Positions 48,403 to 56,533 of a DNA stretch of 64,000 bases are shown one piece after another. The position numbers were made by a program, and so were the translations under genes. The notes under the pieces are model-generated. The model worked only from the letters and a program-made list of their open reading frames with translations. It was not told the DNA's origin and ran no database searches. Source of the stretch: Actinomycetota bacterium. Its GTDB lineage: Bacteria; Actinomycetota; Acidimicrobiia; Acidimicrobiales; CADCSY01. The stretch lies in assembly GCA_004366205.1 (NCBI GenBank), contig SIRW01000019.1, forward strand, positions 54,821 through 118,820, written 5' to 3'. Position 1 is the stretch's first letter, and every line of letters begins with the position of its first letter.

Positions 48403-49238
48403 GCGGCGAGTTCGCCGCCATCGAACGGCTCGCAGCCCGGCTGCCGGGCCCGCCGCCGGGCGAGACCTGGACCGGCGACGACGCCGCCGTCCTGCGCGCC
48501 CCGGCCGGCCCGCTGCTGCTCGCCACCGACGTGCTGGTCGAGGGCGTGCACGTCGACCTCGACCGCGACCCCCCAGCCGATGCCGGCTGGAAGGCGGTGG
48601 TCGCCAACGTCAGCGACATCGCGGCCATGGGCGGGCGCCCCCTGCACCTCGTCGCCGCCGTCGTCGTCCCCGAGGACGCCGGCGTGCTCGACGAGGTCGG
48701 GCGGGGCCTCGCGGAGGCCGCCGCCGCCCACGACTGCCGCCTGGTGGGCGGTGACCTGTCCACCGGCCCGGCCCTGGTCGTGGCCGTCGCCGTCACCGGC
48801 ACCGTCGACCCGCCGGGTTCGCCCGTGCTGCGCTCGGGCGCCCGCCCAGGCGACACGATCTGGGTGACGGGTCCCCTCGGCCGGGCCGCCGCCGCGGGCT
48901 GGGCCGAGCGACCGCAGGCCCGGGTCGCCGAGGGCACCGCCGCCCGCCTCGCCGGCGCCACCGCCATGATCGACGTGAGCGACGGGCTCGGGGCCGACCT
49001 GGGGCACCTGGCCGGCGCCTCGGGCGTGGGCGTGGCCCTCACCCACGTGCCGGTCGCGCCGGGTGCGACCCTCGACCAGGCCCTCGGTGGGGGCGAGGAC
49101 TTCGAGCTCGTCTACACCCTGCCGCCCGGCGCGAGCGGGCCCGGCGAGCGCATCGGGCGCTGCACGGGCGACCCGGGCGAACGCCGGCTGGGCGATGGGG
49201 ACCTCCCTCCGGTGGGATGGGAGCATCGGTGGCCATGA
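48399..49238 (+). CDS. thiL: Thiamine-monophosphate kinase
   Basis: A 279-residue kinase making thiamine diphosphate, cofactor of Kgd among others. It shows GEFAAIERLAARL, TGDDAAVL (metal/ATP), a later AMIDVSDGLGADL and GGGEDFELVYTL. The frame upstream has no ATG or GTG. CTG 48399, five bases after GGAGGG, is the best start; the ORF-track start (48531) would cut off the ATP-binding region. It shares an ATGA overlap with thiD. Confidence 0.92.
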   Translation: MSGEFAAIERLAARLPGPPPGETWTGDDAAVLRAPAGPLLLATDVLVEGVHVDLDRDPPADAGWKAVVANVSDIAAMGGRPLHLVAAVVVPEDAGVLDEVGRGLAEAAAAHDCRLVGGDLSTGPALVVAVAVTGTVDPPGSPVLRSGARPGDTIWVTGPLGRAAAAGWAERPQARVAEGTAARLAGATAMIDVSDGLGADLGHLAGASGVGVALTHVPVAPGATLDQALGGGEDFELVYTLPPGASGPGERIGRCTGDPGERRLGDGDLPPVGWEHRWP

Positions 49239-50062
49239 GCACCTCCCGCCCCGCAACCCGGCCGCCCGTCGCCCTCACGGTCGCCGGGTCGGACTCCGGA
49301 GGCGGCGCCGGCATCGAGGCCGACCTCAAGACCTTCGAGGCCCACGGCGTGTGGGGCACCGCCGCGGTCGTCGCCGTCACCGCCCAGAACACGCTCGGCG
49401 TGCAGGCCTTCGAGACCGTCTCGGCCGACCTCGTCCGGGCCCAGATCCACTCGGTGGCGTCCGACATCGGCATCGACGCCGCCAAGACGGGCATGCTGGC
49501 GAGCGCCGAGCTCGTCACGGCGGTCGCCGAGGCGTTGGCGGCCGCGGGGCGGCCCCCGCTCGTCGTCGACCCCGTGTTCGTGTCCAAGCACGGCGACACC
49601 CTCCTCGCCGATGACGCCGTCGGCGCCCTGCGTGAGCACCTGCTCCCGCTCGCCACCGTGGTCACGCCCAACCTCCCCGAGGCCGCGCGCCTCGCCGGAG
49701 TCGAGCGCATCGGCGACCGCGAGGGCATGGTGCGGGCCGCTGAGGCCATCGCCGTCCACGGCCCCGGGACCGTCGTGGTCAAGGGCGGGCACCTGCCCGG
49801 CGGCGCCTCCCCCGACCTCGTGCTGAGCGGCGGCCGCGTCGAGTGGCTCGAGGGCGAGCGCATCGCCGGCCGGCACACGCACGGCACGGGATGCGTGCTG
49901 TCGGCCGCCATCGCCGCCGAGCTGGCCCGGGGCATGGACCCGCCCGACGCGTGCGTGGCGGCCAAGCGCTTCGTCGAGCGGGCCATCGCCGCCGGCGTCG
50001 AGCTCGGCGCGGGTGTTGGGCCGGTCAACCCCGGCTGGGAGCGGCTCCTCGCCGCGCCCTAG
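49235..50062 (+). CDS. thiD: Hydroxymethylpyrimidine/phosphomethylpyrimidine kinase
   Basis: A 275-residue ribokinase-fold enzyme that phosphorylates HMP twice in thiamine synthesis. VAGSDSGGGAGIEADLKTF, VDPVFVSKHGDTLL, VVTPNLPEAARLAG and HGTGCVLSAAIAAELARG are textbook. ATG 49235 overlaps the thiL stop (ATGA); the ORF-track start 49217 is also in frame. GGGAG lies upstream. The two thi genes thus form an operon next to Kgd-independent genes. Confidence 0.95.
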   Translation: MSTSRPATRPPVALTVAGSDSGGGAGIEADLKTFEAHGVWGTAAVVAVTAQNTLGVQAFETVSADLVRAQIHSVASDIGIDAAKTGMLASAELVTAVAEALAAAGRPPLVVDPVFVSKHGDTLLADDAVGALREHLLPLATVVTPNLPEAARLAGVERIGDREGMVRAAEAIAVHGPGTVVVKGGHLPGGASPDLVLSGGRVEWLEGERIAGRHTHGTGCVLSAAIAAELARGMDPPDACVAAKRFVERAIAAGVELGAGVGPVNPGWERLLAAP

Positions 50063-50105
50063 GCCGTCTCGGCCCGGTGCGCCGACCGCCGGGCGCCGGC
50101 CGGCA

Positions 50106-50321
50106 CTAGTGAGCGGCGGGCGCCCGACCCCGCGGCGGCTTGGTGACCTTGCCGGCGCGGATGCAGCCCGTGCAGACGTGCAGGCGGCGGGGCGCGCCGT
50201 CCACCAGCGCGCGCACGCGCTGGATGTTCGGGTTCCAGCGGCGCTTCGTCCGCCGGTGTGAGTGGCTGATCTGCATGCCGAAGCCCGGCTTCTTGCCGCA
50301 GACGTCGCACACCGCTGCCAT
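50106..50321 (-). CDS. rpmB: Ribosomal protein bL28
   Basis: A 71-residue basic ribosomal protein. AAVCDVCGKKPGFGMQISHSHRRTKRRWNPNIQRV is the bL28 N-terminus, and a second pair of cysteines (HVCTGCI) completes a zinc-binding C+ form. ATG 50321 with GGAAGG eight bases upstream; the ORF-track start at 50372 is too early. It is divergent from the DhaL-type kinase, the order seen in many Gram-positive genomes. Confidence 0.97.
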   Translation of the reverse strand: MAAVCDVCGKKPGFGMQISHSHRRTKRRWNPNIQRVRALVDGAPRRLHVCTGCIRAGKVTKPPRGRAPAAH

Positions 50322-50423
50322 GACGCGCACCTTCCAGGGAGGCCTGACGGGACCGGGAGACTGTAGCAGCACACCCCGGTCGATCCCACCTCGGCCGATC
50401 CGTCCCGGGGCCGAGCCGGACCG

Positions 50424-50429
50424 TAGGAT
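50424..50429 (+). promoter_or_regulatory. Leaderless-type -10 hexamer of the DhaL-type kinase gene
   Basis: TAGGAT, 8 nt, then the GTG at 50438. Confidence 0.5.
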
Positions 50430-50437
50430 GCTCGACC

Positions 50438-52081
50438 GTGACGACCGTGGAGCGCCTGTCCGCCGATCACCTCCGGCTGGTCGTCGCGACCTACCGGGAC
50501 GCCCTGCGCGCCCACCAGGACAGCATCAACCGCCTCAACGTCTACCCGGTGCCCGACGGGGACACGGGCACGAACATGGCGCTCACGATCGAGTCGGTCG
50601 TCTCCGAGCTCGACGCCGCCGGGCCTTCGATGGCGGAGGTGTGCCGGGCGATCGGCCACGGCTCGCTCATGGGGGCCCGGGGGAACTCAGGAGTCATCCT
50701 CTCCCAGATCCTGCGCGGCATCGCCACGACGGTCCGCGACACCGACGCGATCGGTCCCGCCGACCTCGTCACCGCCCTCGCGGCCGCCACCGATGGCGCG
50801 TACGGGGCTGTCATGCGACCTGTGGAGGGCACGATCCTCACCGTCGTGCGGGAGGCGGCGGAAGCGGCCGCAGCCCTCGACGGCGAGCGCGCCGGGCTCG
50901 TCGACGTGCTCGACGCCGCCCGCGACGCGGGCCGCGACGCCCTGGCGCGCACCCCGGACCTGCTGCCCGTGCTGGCCGAGGCCGGCGTGGTGGACGCCGG
51001 GGGCGCGGGCTTCCTGCTGCTCCTCGACGCCGCCCTCCACGTCACCGCGGGCCGCCCGCTGCCCGAGCCCGAGCCGGTGGCCACGCCCGCCGTGGTGAGC
51101 CACGCCGGCGCAGGCCCCGACGGGGACGCCGTCGGGGACCTGCGCTATGAGGTCATGTACTTCCTCGAGGCGCCCGACGAGGCCATCCCGGCCTTCAAGG
51201 AGGTGTGGGCCGGCATCGGCGACTCGATCGTGGTGGTCGGCGGTGACGGAGTCTGGAACTGCCACATCCACACCGACGACATCGGCGCCGCCATCGAGGC
51301 GGCGCTCGACTGCGGCCGGCCCCGCGACATCCGGGTCGAGGACCTCGCCGAGCAGGTCGAGGAGGAGCGGTGGGTGCGGGAGGGCGCGGCGGCCAGCACT
51401 GATCCGGGGCTGCCCCTCGAGCCCGTGCCGACCGGGGTCGTCGCCGTGGGCACGGGCGACGGCGTCAAGCGCATCTTCCGTTCGCTGGGGGTCCACGCCG
51501 TGGTCGCCGGCGGTCAGTCGATGAACCCGTCCACCGCGCAGATGCTCGAGGCCGTCGAGGCCACGCCCGCCGAGCAGGTCGTGATCCTCCCGAACAACAA
51601 GAACATCATCCCGGTCGCCGAGCAGGTCGACGGGCTGACCGCCAAGACCGTGCGGGTCGTCCCCACGACGGGGATCGCCGAGGGGTTCGCCGCGCTGCTG
51701 GCCTACGACCCCCAGAGCACCGTCGACGCCAACCAGGCCGCCATGGCCGAGGCGGCGTCCGCGGTGGTGGCGGGCGAGGTCACTCAGGCGGTGCGGGACA
51801 GCACGTGGGACGGCGGCCCGATCCGCCAGGGCGACTTCATCGGGCTCACCCGCTCGGGCATCCGGGCGGCCGATGCCACGCTGGTGGGCGCCACCTGCGC
51901 CCTGCTCGACGCCATCGTCGGTGACGACCACGAGCTGGTCACCCTGATCGAGGGCGACGGGGCCACGCCCGCCGACACCCGGGCCGTGCGCGAGTGGCTC
52001 GCCGAGAAGCGCCCCGCCGTCGAGGTCGAGGTGCACCGGGGCGGCCAGCCCCTGTACCCGTACCTCGTCGGCGTGGAGTAG
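50438..52081 (+). CDS. DAK2/DhaL-domain kinase (YloV/FakA-like)
   Basis: A 547-residue protein. The N-terminal DhaL domain (about 5-200) has NVYPVPDGDTGTNM (Mg/ADP binding) and ARGNSGVILSQILRG. The middle and C-terminal parts (about 225-547) match the YloV/FakA organisation, including VILPNNKNI. FakA phosphorylates fatty acids with a FakB carrier protein. Actinobacterial members are not well studied, so fatty-acid kinase is only a likely role. GTG 50438 is leaderless. recG follows immediately. Confidence 0.9.
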   Translation: MTTVERLSADHLRLVVATYRDALRAHQDSINRLNVYPVPDGDTGTNMALTIESVVSELDAAGPSMAEVCRAIGHGSLMGARGNSGVILSQILRGIATTVRDTDAIGPADLVTALAAATDGAYGAVMRPVEGTILTVVREAAEAAAALDGERAGLVDVLDAARDAGRDALARTPDLLPVLAEAGVVDAGGAGFLLLLDAALHVTAGRPLPEPEPVATPAVVSHAGAGPDGDAVGDLRYEVMYFLEAPDEAIPAFKEVWAGIGDSIVVVGGDGVWNCHIHTDDIGAAIEAALDCGRPRDIRVEDLAEQVEEERWVREGAAASTDPGLPLEPVPTGVVAVGTGDGVKRIFRSLGVHAVVAGGQSMNPSTAQMLEAVEATPAEQVVILPNNKNIIPVAEQVDGLTAKTVRVVPTTGIAEGFAALLAYDPQSTVDANQAAMAEAASAVVAGEVTQAVRDSTWDGGPIRQGDFIGLTRSGIRAADATLVGATCALLDAIVGDDHELVTLIEGDGATPADTRAVREWLAEKRPAVEVEVHRGGQPLYPYLVGVE

Positions 52082-52092
52082 GGAGGCGGGTC

Positions 52093-54228
52093 ATCCGCCG
52101 GCTCCGGCAGCTGGCCGGCATCCCGGTCGACGCCCTCGAGGGCGTGGGGCCCAAGAAGCGGGCGGGCCTGGCCGAGATCGGCGTGACCGCCGTGCTCGAC
52201 CTGCTGCTCCACTACCCCCGGCGGTACCTCGACCGCACGAACCAGCGCTCGATCGCCGAGCTCGTGGTGGGGGAGGAGGCCATGGTGCTCGCCACGGTGC
52301 GCCGGTCGCAGCTGATCCGCACCCGGTCCCGCCGGCAGATGGTGCAGGTCGACGTCGGCGACGAGTCCGGCCGGCTGCGCTGCACGTTCTTCAACCAGCC
52401 CTGGCGCGCCCGGCAGCTGCGGGAGGGCACGACCGCCGTGTTCTTCGGCAAGGTCGACAGCTTCCGGGGCCAGCGCCAGATGACCAACCCGGTCGTGGAC
52501 CTGGTCGGCGACCGCACCGGGCGCATCGTCCCCGTCTACCCGCAGAGCGAGAAGGCGGGGCTCACGACGTGGGAGATCGGCACGTGGGTGGAGGAGGCGC
52601 TCGAGCGCGCCGGGGAGCTCGCCGACCCGGTCCCCGACGCGGTGCTCGACCGGTTCGGGCTGCTCGACCGCACCGCCGCGTTCCGGGGCGTGCACCTTCC
52701 GGGGTCCGAGGCCGAGTGGCGGGCGGCCCGCACCCGGCTCGCGTTCGACGAGCTGCTCCGCATCCAGGTCGCGCTCGTTCGTCGCAAGCGGGAGATCGAG
52801 CGCACCGCCCTCGGCGTCGCCCACGACACCGGCGGCGAGCTGCTCCGCCGCTTCCGTGCCGCCCTGCCCTTCCCCCTCACCGGGGCCCAGGAGCGGGCGA
52901 TCGGCCAGATCCTCAGCGACCTGGCCAGCCCCGTGCCCATGCACCGGCTGCTCCAGGGCGACGTCGGGGCGGGGAAGACGGTCGTGGCGGTCGCCGCCCT
53001 GCTCGTCGCCGTCGAGGGCGGCCACCAGGGCGCGCTCATGGCGCCGACCGAGGTGCTCGCCGAGCAGCACCACCTGGGCATCAGCGCGCTGCTCGAGGGC
53101 TTCACCGTGCCCGACGCCGGCAGCCTGCTCGGCGACCGGCCCCTCCGGGTCGAGCTGCTCACCAACCGCACGACCGGGACGGAGCGCCAGCGGATCACCG
53201 CCGCCGTGGCGAGCGGCGAGGCCGACATCGTGGTCGGCACCCACGCCCTCATCCAGGAGGCCATCGCCTTCCGGTCGCTCGGCGTCGCCGTCATCGACGA
53301 GCAGCACCGGTTCGGCGTCGAGCAGCGGGCGGCTCTGCGGGCCAAGTCGGCGGGCGAGGCCGTGCCCGACGTGCTGGTCATGACGGCCACGCCCATCCCG
53401 CGCACGGCCGCCATGACGGTCTACGGCGATCTCGACGTCAGCGTGCTCGACGAGCTGCCCCCGGGCCGGACCCCCATCCGGACCCGGTGGGCGCGGGGGC
53501 CGCTCGACGAGGAGGCGGCCTGGCAACGGGTGCGCGAGGAGGTCGCCGCCGGCCGGCAGGCCTACGTGGTCTGCCCGCTCATCGAGGAGAGCGACAAGCT
53601 GCAGGTGCGGTCGGCGGAGGAGACCCACGCCGAGCTCGCCGCCGGCGAGCTGGCCGGGTTGCGGCTCGGGTTGCTGCACGGGCGGGTGCCGCCCCGCGAC
53701 CGGGAGCAGGTCATGACCGCGTTCCGGGCCGGCGAGCTGGACGTGCTCGTCGCCACGACCGTCATCGAGGTCGGCGTCGACGTGCCCAACGCCACCGTGA
53801 TGGTGATCCTCGACGCCGACCGGTTCGGCATCGCCCAGCTCCACCAGCTTCGCGGCCGCGTCGGGCGGGGTGGCGAGCAGTCGTGGTGCTTCCTGTTCGG
53901 CGCGGGCGACACGCCCGAGGGCGAGGCCCGGCTGCGGGCGGTCGAGGCGACGACGGACGGCTTCGCGCTCGCCGAGACCGATCTCGACCTGCGCGGGGAG
54001 GGGACCATCCTCGGGCGCCGTCAGAAGGGACGCAGCGACCTCAAGCTGGCGTCGCTGAAGCGGGACCGCGAGTGGATCGAGCGGGCCCGGGAGGTGGCGT
54101 TCGAGCTGGTCGACGCCGACCCCGACCTCGCCGGGCACCCGCTGCTCGCCGACGAGGTCGACCTGTTCCTCGGCCCGGGTGAGGACGAGGAGGACGAGGC
54201 CCGCGCCGAGTGGCTCTTCAAGTCCTGA
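52093..54228 (+). CDS. recG: ATP-dependent DNA helicase RecG
   Basis: A branch-migrating helicase for stalled forks and recombination. The wedge/OB domain is followed by helicase motifs GDVGAGKT, IDEQHRFG (DEQH) and MTATPIPRTAAM, plus LRGRVGRG. There is no in-frame ATG, GTG or TTG near the expected start. ATC 52093 is six bases after GGGAGG and fits best, giving about 711 residues. GTG 51994, overlapping the kinase gene by 88 nt, and GTG 52144 are alternatives. Its TGA abuts the convergent gene's stop exactly (TGATCA). Confidence 0.93.
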   Translation: MRRLRQLAGIPVDALEGVGPKKRAGLAEIGVTAVLDLLLHYPRRYLDRTNQRSIAELVVGEEAMVLATVRRSQLIRTRSRRQMVQVDVGDESGRLRCTFFNQPWRARQLREGTTAVFFGKVDSFRGQRQMTNPVVDLVGDRTGRIVPVYPQSEKAGLTTWEIGTWVEEALERAGELADPVPDAVLDRFGLLDRTAAFRGVHLPGSEAEWRAARTRLAFDELLRIQVALVRRKREIERTALGVAHDTGGELLRRFRAALPFPLTGAQERAIGQILSDLASPVPMHRLLQGDVGAGKTVVAVAALLVAVEGGHQGALMAPTEVLAEQHHLGISALLEGFTVPDAGSLLGDRPLRVELLTNRTTGTERQRITAAVASGEADIVVGTHALIQEAIAFRSLGVAVIDEQHRFGVEQRAALRAKSAGEAVPDVLVMTATPIPRTAAMTVYGDLDVSVLDELPPGRTPIRTRWARGPLDEEAAWQRVREEVAAGRQAYVVCPLIEESDKLQVRSAEETHAELAAGELAGLRLGLLHGRVPPRDREQVMTAFRAGELDVLVATTVIEVGVDVPNATVMVILDADRFGIAQLHQLRGRVGRGGEQSWCFLFGAGDTPEGEARLRAVEATTDGFALAETDLDLRGEGTILGRRQKGRSDLKLASLKRDREWIERAREVAFELVDADPDLAGHPLLADEVDLFLGPGEDEEDEARAEWLFKS

Positions 54229-54678
54229 TCACCCGCCGGGCCCGCCGGTGAAGCGGCAGTTGTGCCGGGGGGTGGTGACCGTCGCCGTCACCGAGCCGGC
54301 GCTGCGCCACCAGCCCGCCGTGGCCACGACGCGGTAGGTGTGGGTCGCCTGCCAGCTACTGGTGGTGTCGACGAAGCGCGTGACGGACGCGTTCGTCACC
54401 AGCCCGATCGTCTGCTCCGGGCTGCCGTCGACGGAGCGCCTGACCTCGTAGCCGTCGGCGAAGCCCGACCCCGTCGGGATCCAGTCGAGCACGACCTCGA
54501 CGAGCTGGTTCTGCCGGCAGGTGCCGATCGTGGCGGTCAGCGCGGCGGGATCTGCGAGCACCGCGGTCGAGTAGGTCGTGCCCGTGCCGGCGGGTGCGGT
54601 GAAGGCACCGAGGGCGCTGGCGGGGACGGCCAGGACCACAACGGCGCATGCGGCGAGAAGGGCGGATCTACGCCGCAT
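54229..54678 (-). CDS. Secreted fibronectin-III-like protein of the SipW/TasA cluster
   Basis: A 149-residue protein starting MRRRSALLAACAVVVLAVPASALGAF, a signal peptide followed by TAPAGTGTTYSTAVLADP. The remainder (about 45-140) has a beta-sandwich pattern with VEVVLDWIPT, GYEVRRSVDG and HTYRVVATAGWW, typical of fibronectin type III. SipW may process it, but this is inferred from position only. ATG 54678 overlaps sipW by 11 nt; TTG 54684 is an alternative. Function is probably extracellular adhesion or matrix. Confidence 0.72.
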   Translation of the reverse strand: MRRRSALLAACAVVVLAVPASALGAFTAPAGTGTTYSTAVLADPAALTATIGTCRQNQLVEVVLDWIPTGSGFADGYEVRRSVDGSPEQTIGLVTNASVTRFVDTTSSWQATHTYRVVATAGWWRSAGSVTATVTTPRHNCRFTGGPGG

Positions 54679-55186
54679 CGGCAACCGCCGGCCGCGCTGC
54701 CCAGATCGCCCGCAGGCCCAGCAGGACGAACAGGATGGCGCCGGTCACGAGGACGCCCATGCGCGCCGCGGGGCTCCGGGACCACACCAGGGCGGCCCCC
54801 ACGGCCGGGACGGTCCGGCGGACCGTCCACACGATGTCGTCCTCGAGCCGCAGCGTCCATGGGTCCGGGGTGCGGGCCGCGTCGCCGCGGGTCCGCACCA
54901 CCGGCCGGTCGCCGCGCTCGAGCACCTCGACGACCCGGTGGACCGTGAGGCGTCCGTCGTCGGGCGCGTGGAACACGAGGACCTGTCCGGTCTCGACCGA
55001 CCGGGCGGGCTTGGGCGTGGCGACGACGAGATCGTCCTGCTGGATGGCGGGACGCATGCTCCCGCTCACGACGTGGACGACACGCCACTGGTCGGTCGCC
55101 AGGCCCGCGGCCACCGCGGTCGTGAGGGTGGCGGTCACCACCAGCGCCAGCGTCGCGAAGCGGGTCGTGGTCGTGCGGGTGCGCAT
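54668..55186 (-). CDS. Archaeal/ER-type signal peptidase I (SipW-like)
   Basis: A 172-residue membrane protease. A first helix (about 9-30) leads to the nucleophile Ser in VVSGSMRPAI. TVHRVVEV supplies His in place of the bacterial Lys and RGDAA the Asp: the SipW/ER-type catalytic set. A C-terminal helix (about 145-165) follows. It processes TasA-like substrates in Bacillus. GGAGG eight bases before ATG 55186 fixes the start. It lies between a TasA-like gene (76 bp) and an FnIII-like gene. Confidence 0.9.
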   Translation of the reverse strand: MRTRTTTTRFATLALVVTATLTTAVAAGLATDQWRVVHVVSGSMRPAIQQDDLVVATPKPARSVETGQVLVFHAPDDGRLTVHRVVEVLERGDRPVVRTRGDAARTPDPWTLRLEDDIVWTVRRTVPAVGAALVWSRSPAARMGVLVTGAILFVLLGLRAIWAARPAVADAA

Positions 55187-55262
55187 CGGCGATACCTCCG
55201 TCCGGCTGCGGCCAGGCCGGTGGGCGGGGCCGTCCCTGCGCGCCAACCCCGCCCGGTGGGCC

Positions 55263-55817
55263 TCAGCGGCTGGTGACCTCCCGCTGGACGGCGGTGAACG
55301 TGTACTCGATCGTCGAGGTCAGGCCCTGCTTGTCGTTGCCGGCCTCGCTCGGCAGCGAGACCGTCACCCGCAAGTGGGTCGTGGCGCCGGCGTCGAGGTT
55401 CACGTTGGCGAGCGCGCGGCCGCTCCCGACGATCGGCGCCTCCGCCAGCGCCACCTGCTGGTCACCGGCGCACGCGTACGTGAACACCCCGCCGGCCCCG
55501 GTCTCGTCCCAGGGCTGCGAGCACACGTCCACCCGCACCTGCAGGCCCTCGGCCGCGTCGGTGTCGAGCGCCGAGCTCGTGGTCGCCGCGGTGTCGAGCG
55601 TGATGCCGGCCAGGGCGACGGTGCCGCCGTGGACCAGGTCGACCGCCCGCTGCACGGTGTCGCCGGGGGCCAGGTCGCCGGCCCCGAGGCTGAGCGTGCT
55701 GTTCTCGCCGAGCGTGAGCTCCAGCGTCCCGCTCCCGAGTTGCTGGCTGGCGTTCGCCGTCGCCGTGAACCCGGCGTAGGCGCCCAGGCCCACGAGGGCC
55801 GCGGCGACCAGGCACAA
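55263..55817 (-). CDS. TasA/camelysin-like protein with SipW-type signal; 5' end in doubt
   Basis: About 185 residues: a hydrophobic start (LVAAALVGLGAYAGFTATA) then a beta-rich secreted domain with GSGTLELTLG, VDLVHGGTVALAGITL and STIEYTFTAV. It fits TasA-type matrix fibre proteins that need SipW. The frame opens without ATG or GTG; TTG 55817 would remove the expected basic n-region. The same frame upstream reads STARRLGLSAAL, an ideal signal start. A strong GGGAGGA-ATG at 55884 is in the next frame. Either a 1-nt frameshift exists or a non-canonical start is used. Confidence 0.75.
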   Translation of the reverse strand: MCLVAAALVGLGAYAGFTATANASQQLGSGTLELTLGENSTLSLGAGDLAPGDTVQRAVDLVHGGTVALAGITLDTAATTSSALDTDAAEGLQVRVDVCSQPWDETGAGGVFTYACAGDQQVALAEAPIVGSGRALANVNLDAGATTHLRVTVSLPSEAGNDKQGLTSTIEYTFTAVQREVTSR

Positions 55818-55884
55818 CGCGGCCGACAGGCCGAGTCGCCTGGCCGTGCTGGCCGGACTGGCGCGGTGCTGCGTGCTGCTCCAT

Positions 55885-56116
55885 GTTCAATCCTCCCGGA
55901 TCGGCTCTGTCCGTGAGGCCCCGCTTGCGGACCCCTCCTTGCCCGCACGATCCGTGAGGGATCGTGACGCCATGTGGTATCGGTCACACGGGTTGTTGAT
56001 CTCCATGAGCCGGATGGCCTGTTCTGGGACCCGCCGATCGGGCTAGTACCGGGGGGCGAACGGTGTGTGGCGGGGACGCTGGAGCCGAGTCGGCGAGACC
56101 GGCAGAGCCGGCAGGA
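55885..56116 (-). other. Leader region upstream of the TasA-like gene with inverted repeats
   Basis: The longest gene-free stretch of the window. CACGATCC and GGATCGTG (55946-55966) form an 8-bp hairpin with a 5-nt loop. Next to it, GTCCGCAAGCGG ... CGGAC can fold into a second stem near the ribosome site. The region may hold the promoter and a structured 5' leader for the TasA/SipW operon; I see no ORF in it. Confidence 0.55.
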
Positions 56117-56533
56117 TCAGGACAGACGAGCCCGGATCTCTCCCGCCTGCTCCTCGAGCACGGTCCGCTGGGCGGGTCGGCGCTCGACGACGAGGCGGAG
56201 GCCGTCGCCGGTGTACCGGGGCAGCACGTGGAGGTGCAGGTGGAACACGGTCTGGAAGGCGACCGCGCCCGTCGCCTGCAGGAGGTTCACGCCGTCGGCG
56301 CCGAAGGCCTCGACGGCGGCCCGGGCCACCGCCTGGGCGCTTCGGGTCACGGCGAGGAGGTCGTCGACGGGCGCGTCGAGGAGATCCCGACAGTGGGCCC
56401 GGGGAACGACGAGGGCGTGGCCCCGGGTGAGCGGGAAGATGTCCATGAACGCGACGGTGCGATCGTCCTCGTGCACGATGCTGGCCGGAGCCCGGCCGGC
56501 CACGATGTCGCAGAACACGCAGGCGTCGGTCAC
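56117..56533 (-). CDS. HIT-family nucleotide hydrolase/transferase
   Basis: A 138-residue HIT protein: CVFCDIVAGRAPAS (zinc Cys pair), VAFMDIFPLTRGHALVVP and the HIT motif HLHLHVLPRY. It hydrolyses AMP-linked small molecules, though natural substrates vary. GTG 56533 overlaps the enoyl-CoA hydratase stop by four bases. That coupling links it to the crotonase, without a known pathway. The longer ORF-track start lies within the crotonase gene in another frame. Confidence 0.9.
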   Translation of the reverse strand: MTDACVFCDIVAGRAPASIVHEDDRTVAFMDIFPLTRGHALVVPRAHCRDLLDAPVDDLLAVTRSAQAVARAAVEAFGADGVNLLQATGAVAFQTVFHLHLHVLPRYTGDGLRLVVERRPAQRTVLEEQAGEIRARLS

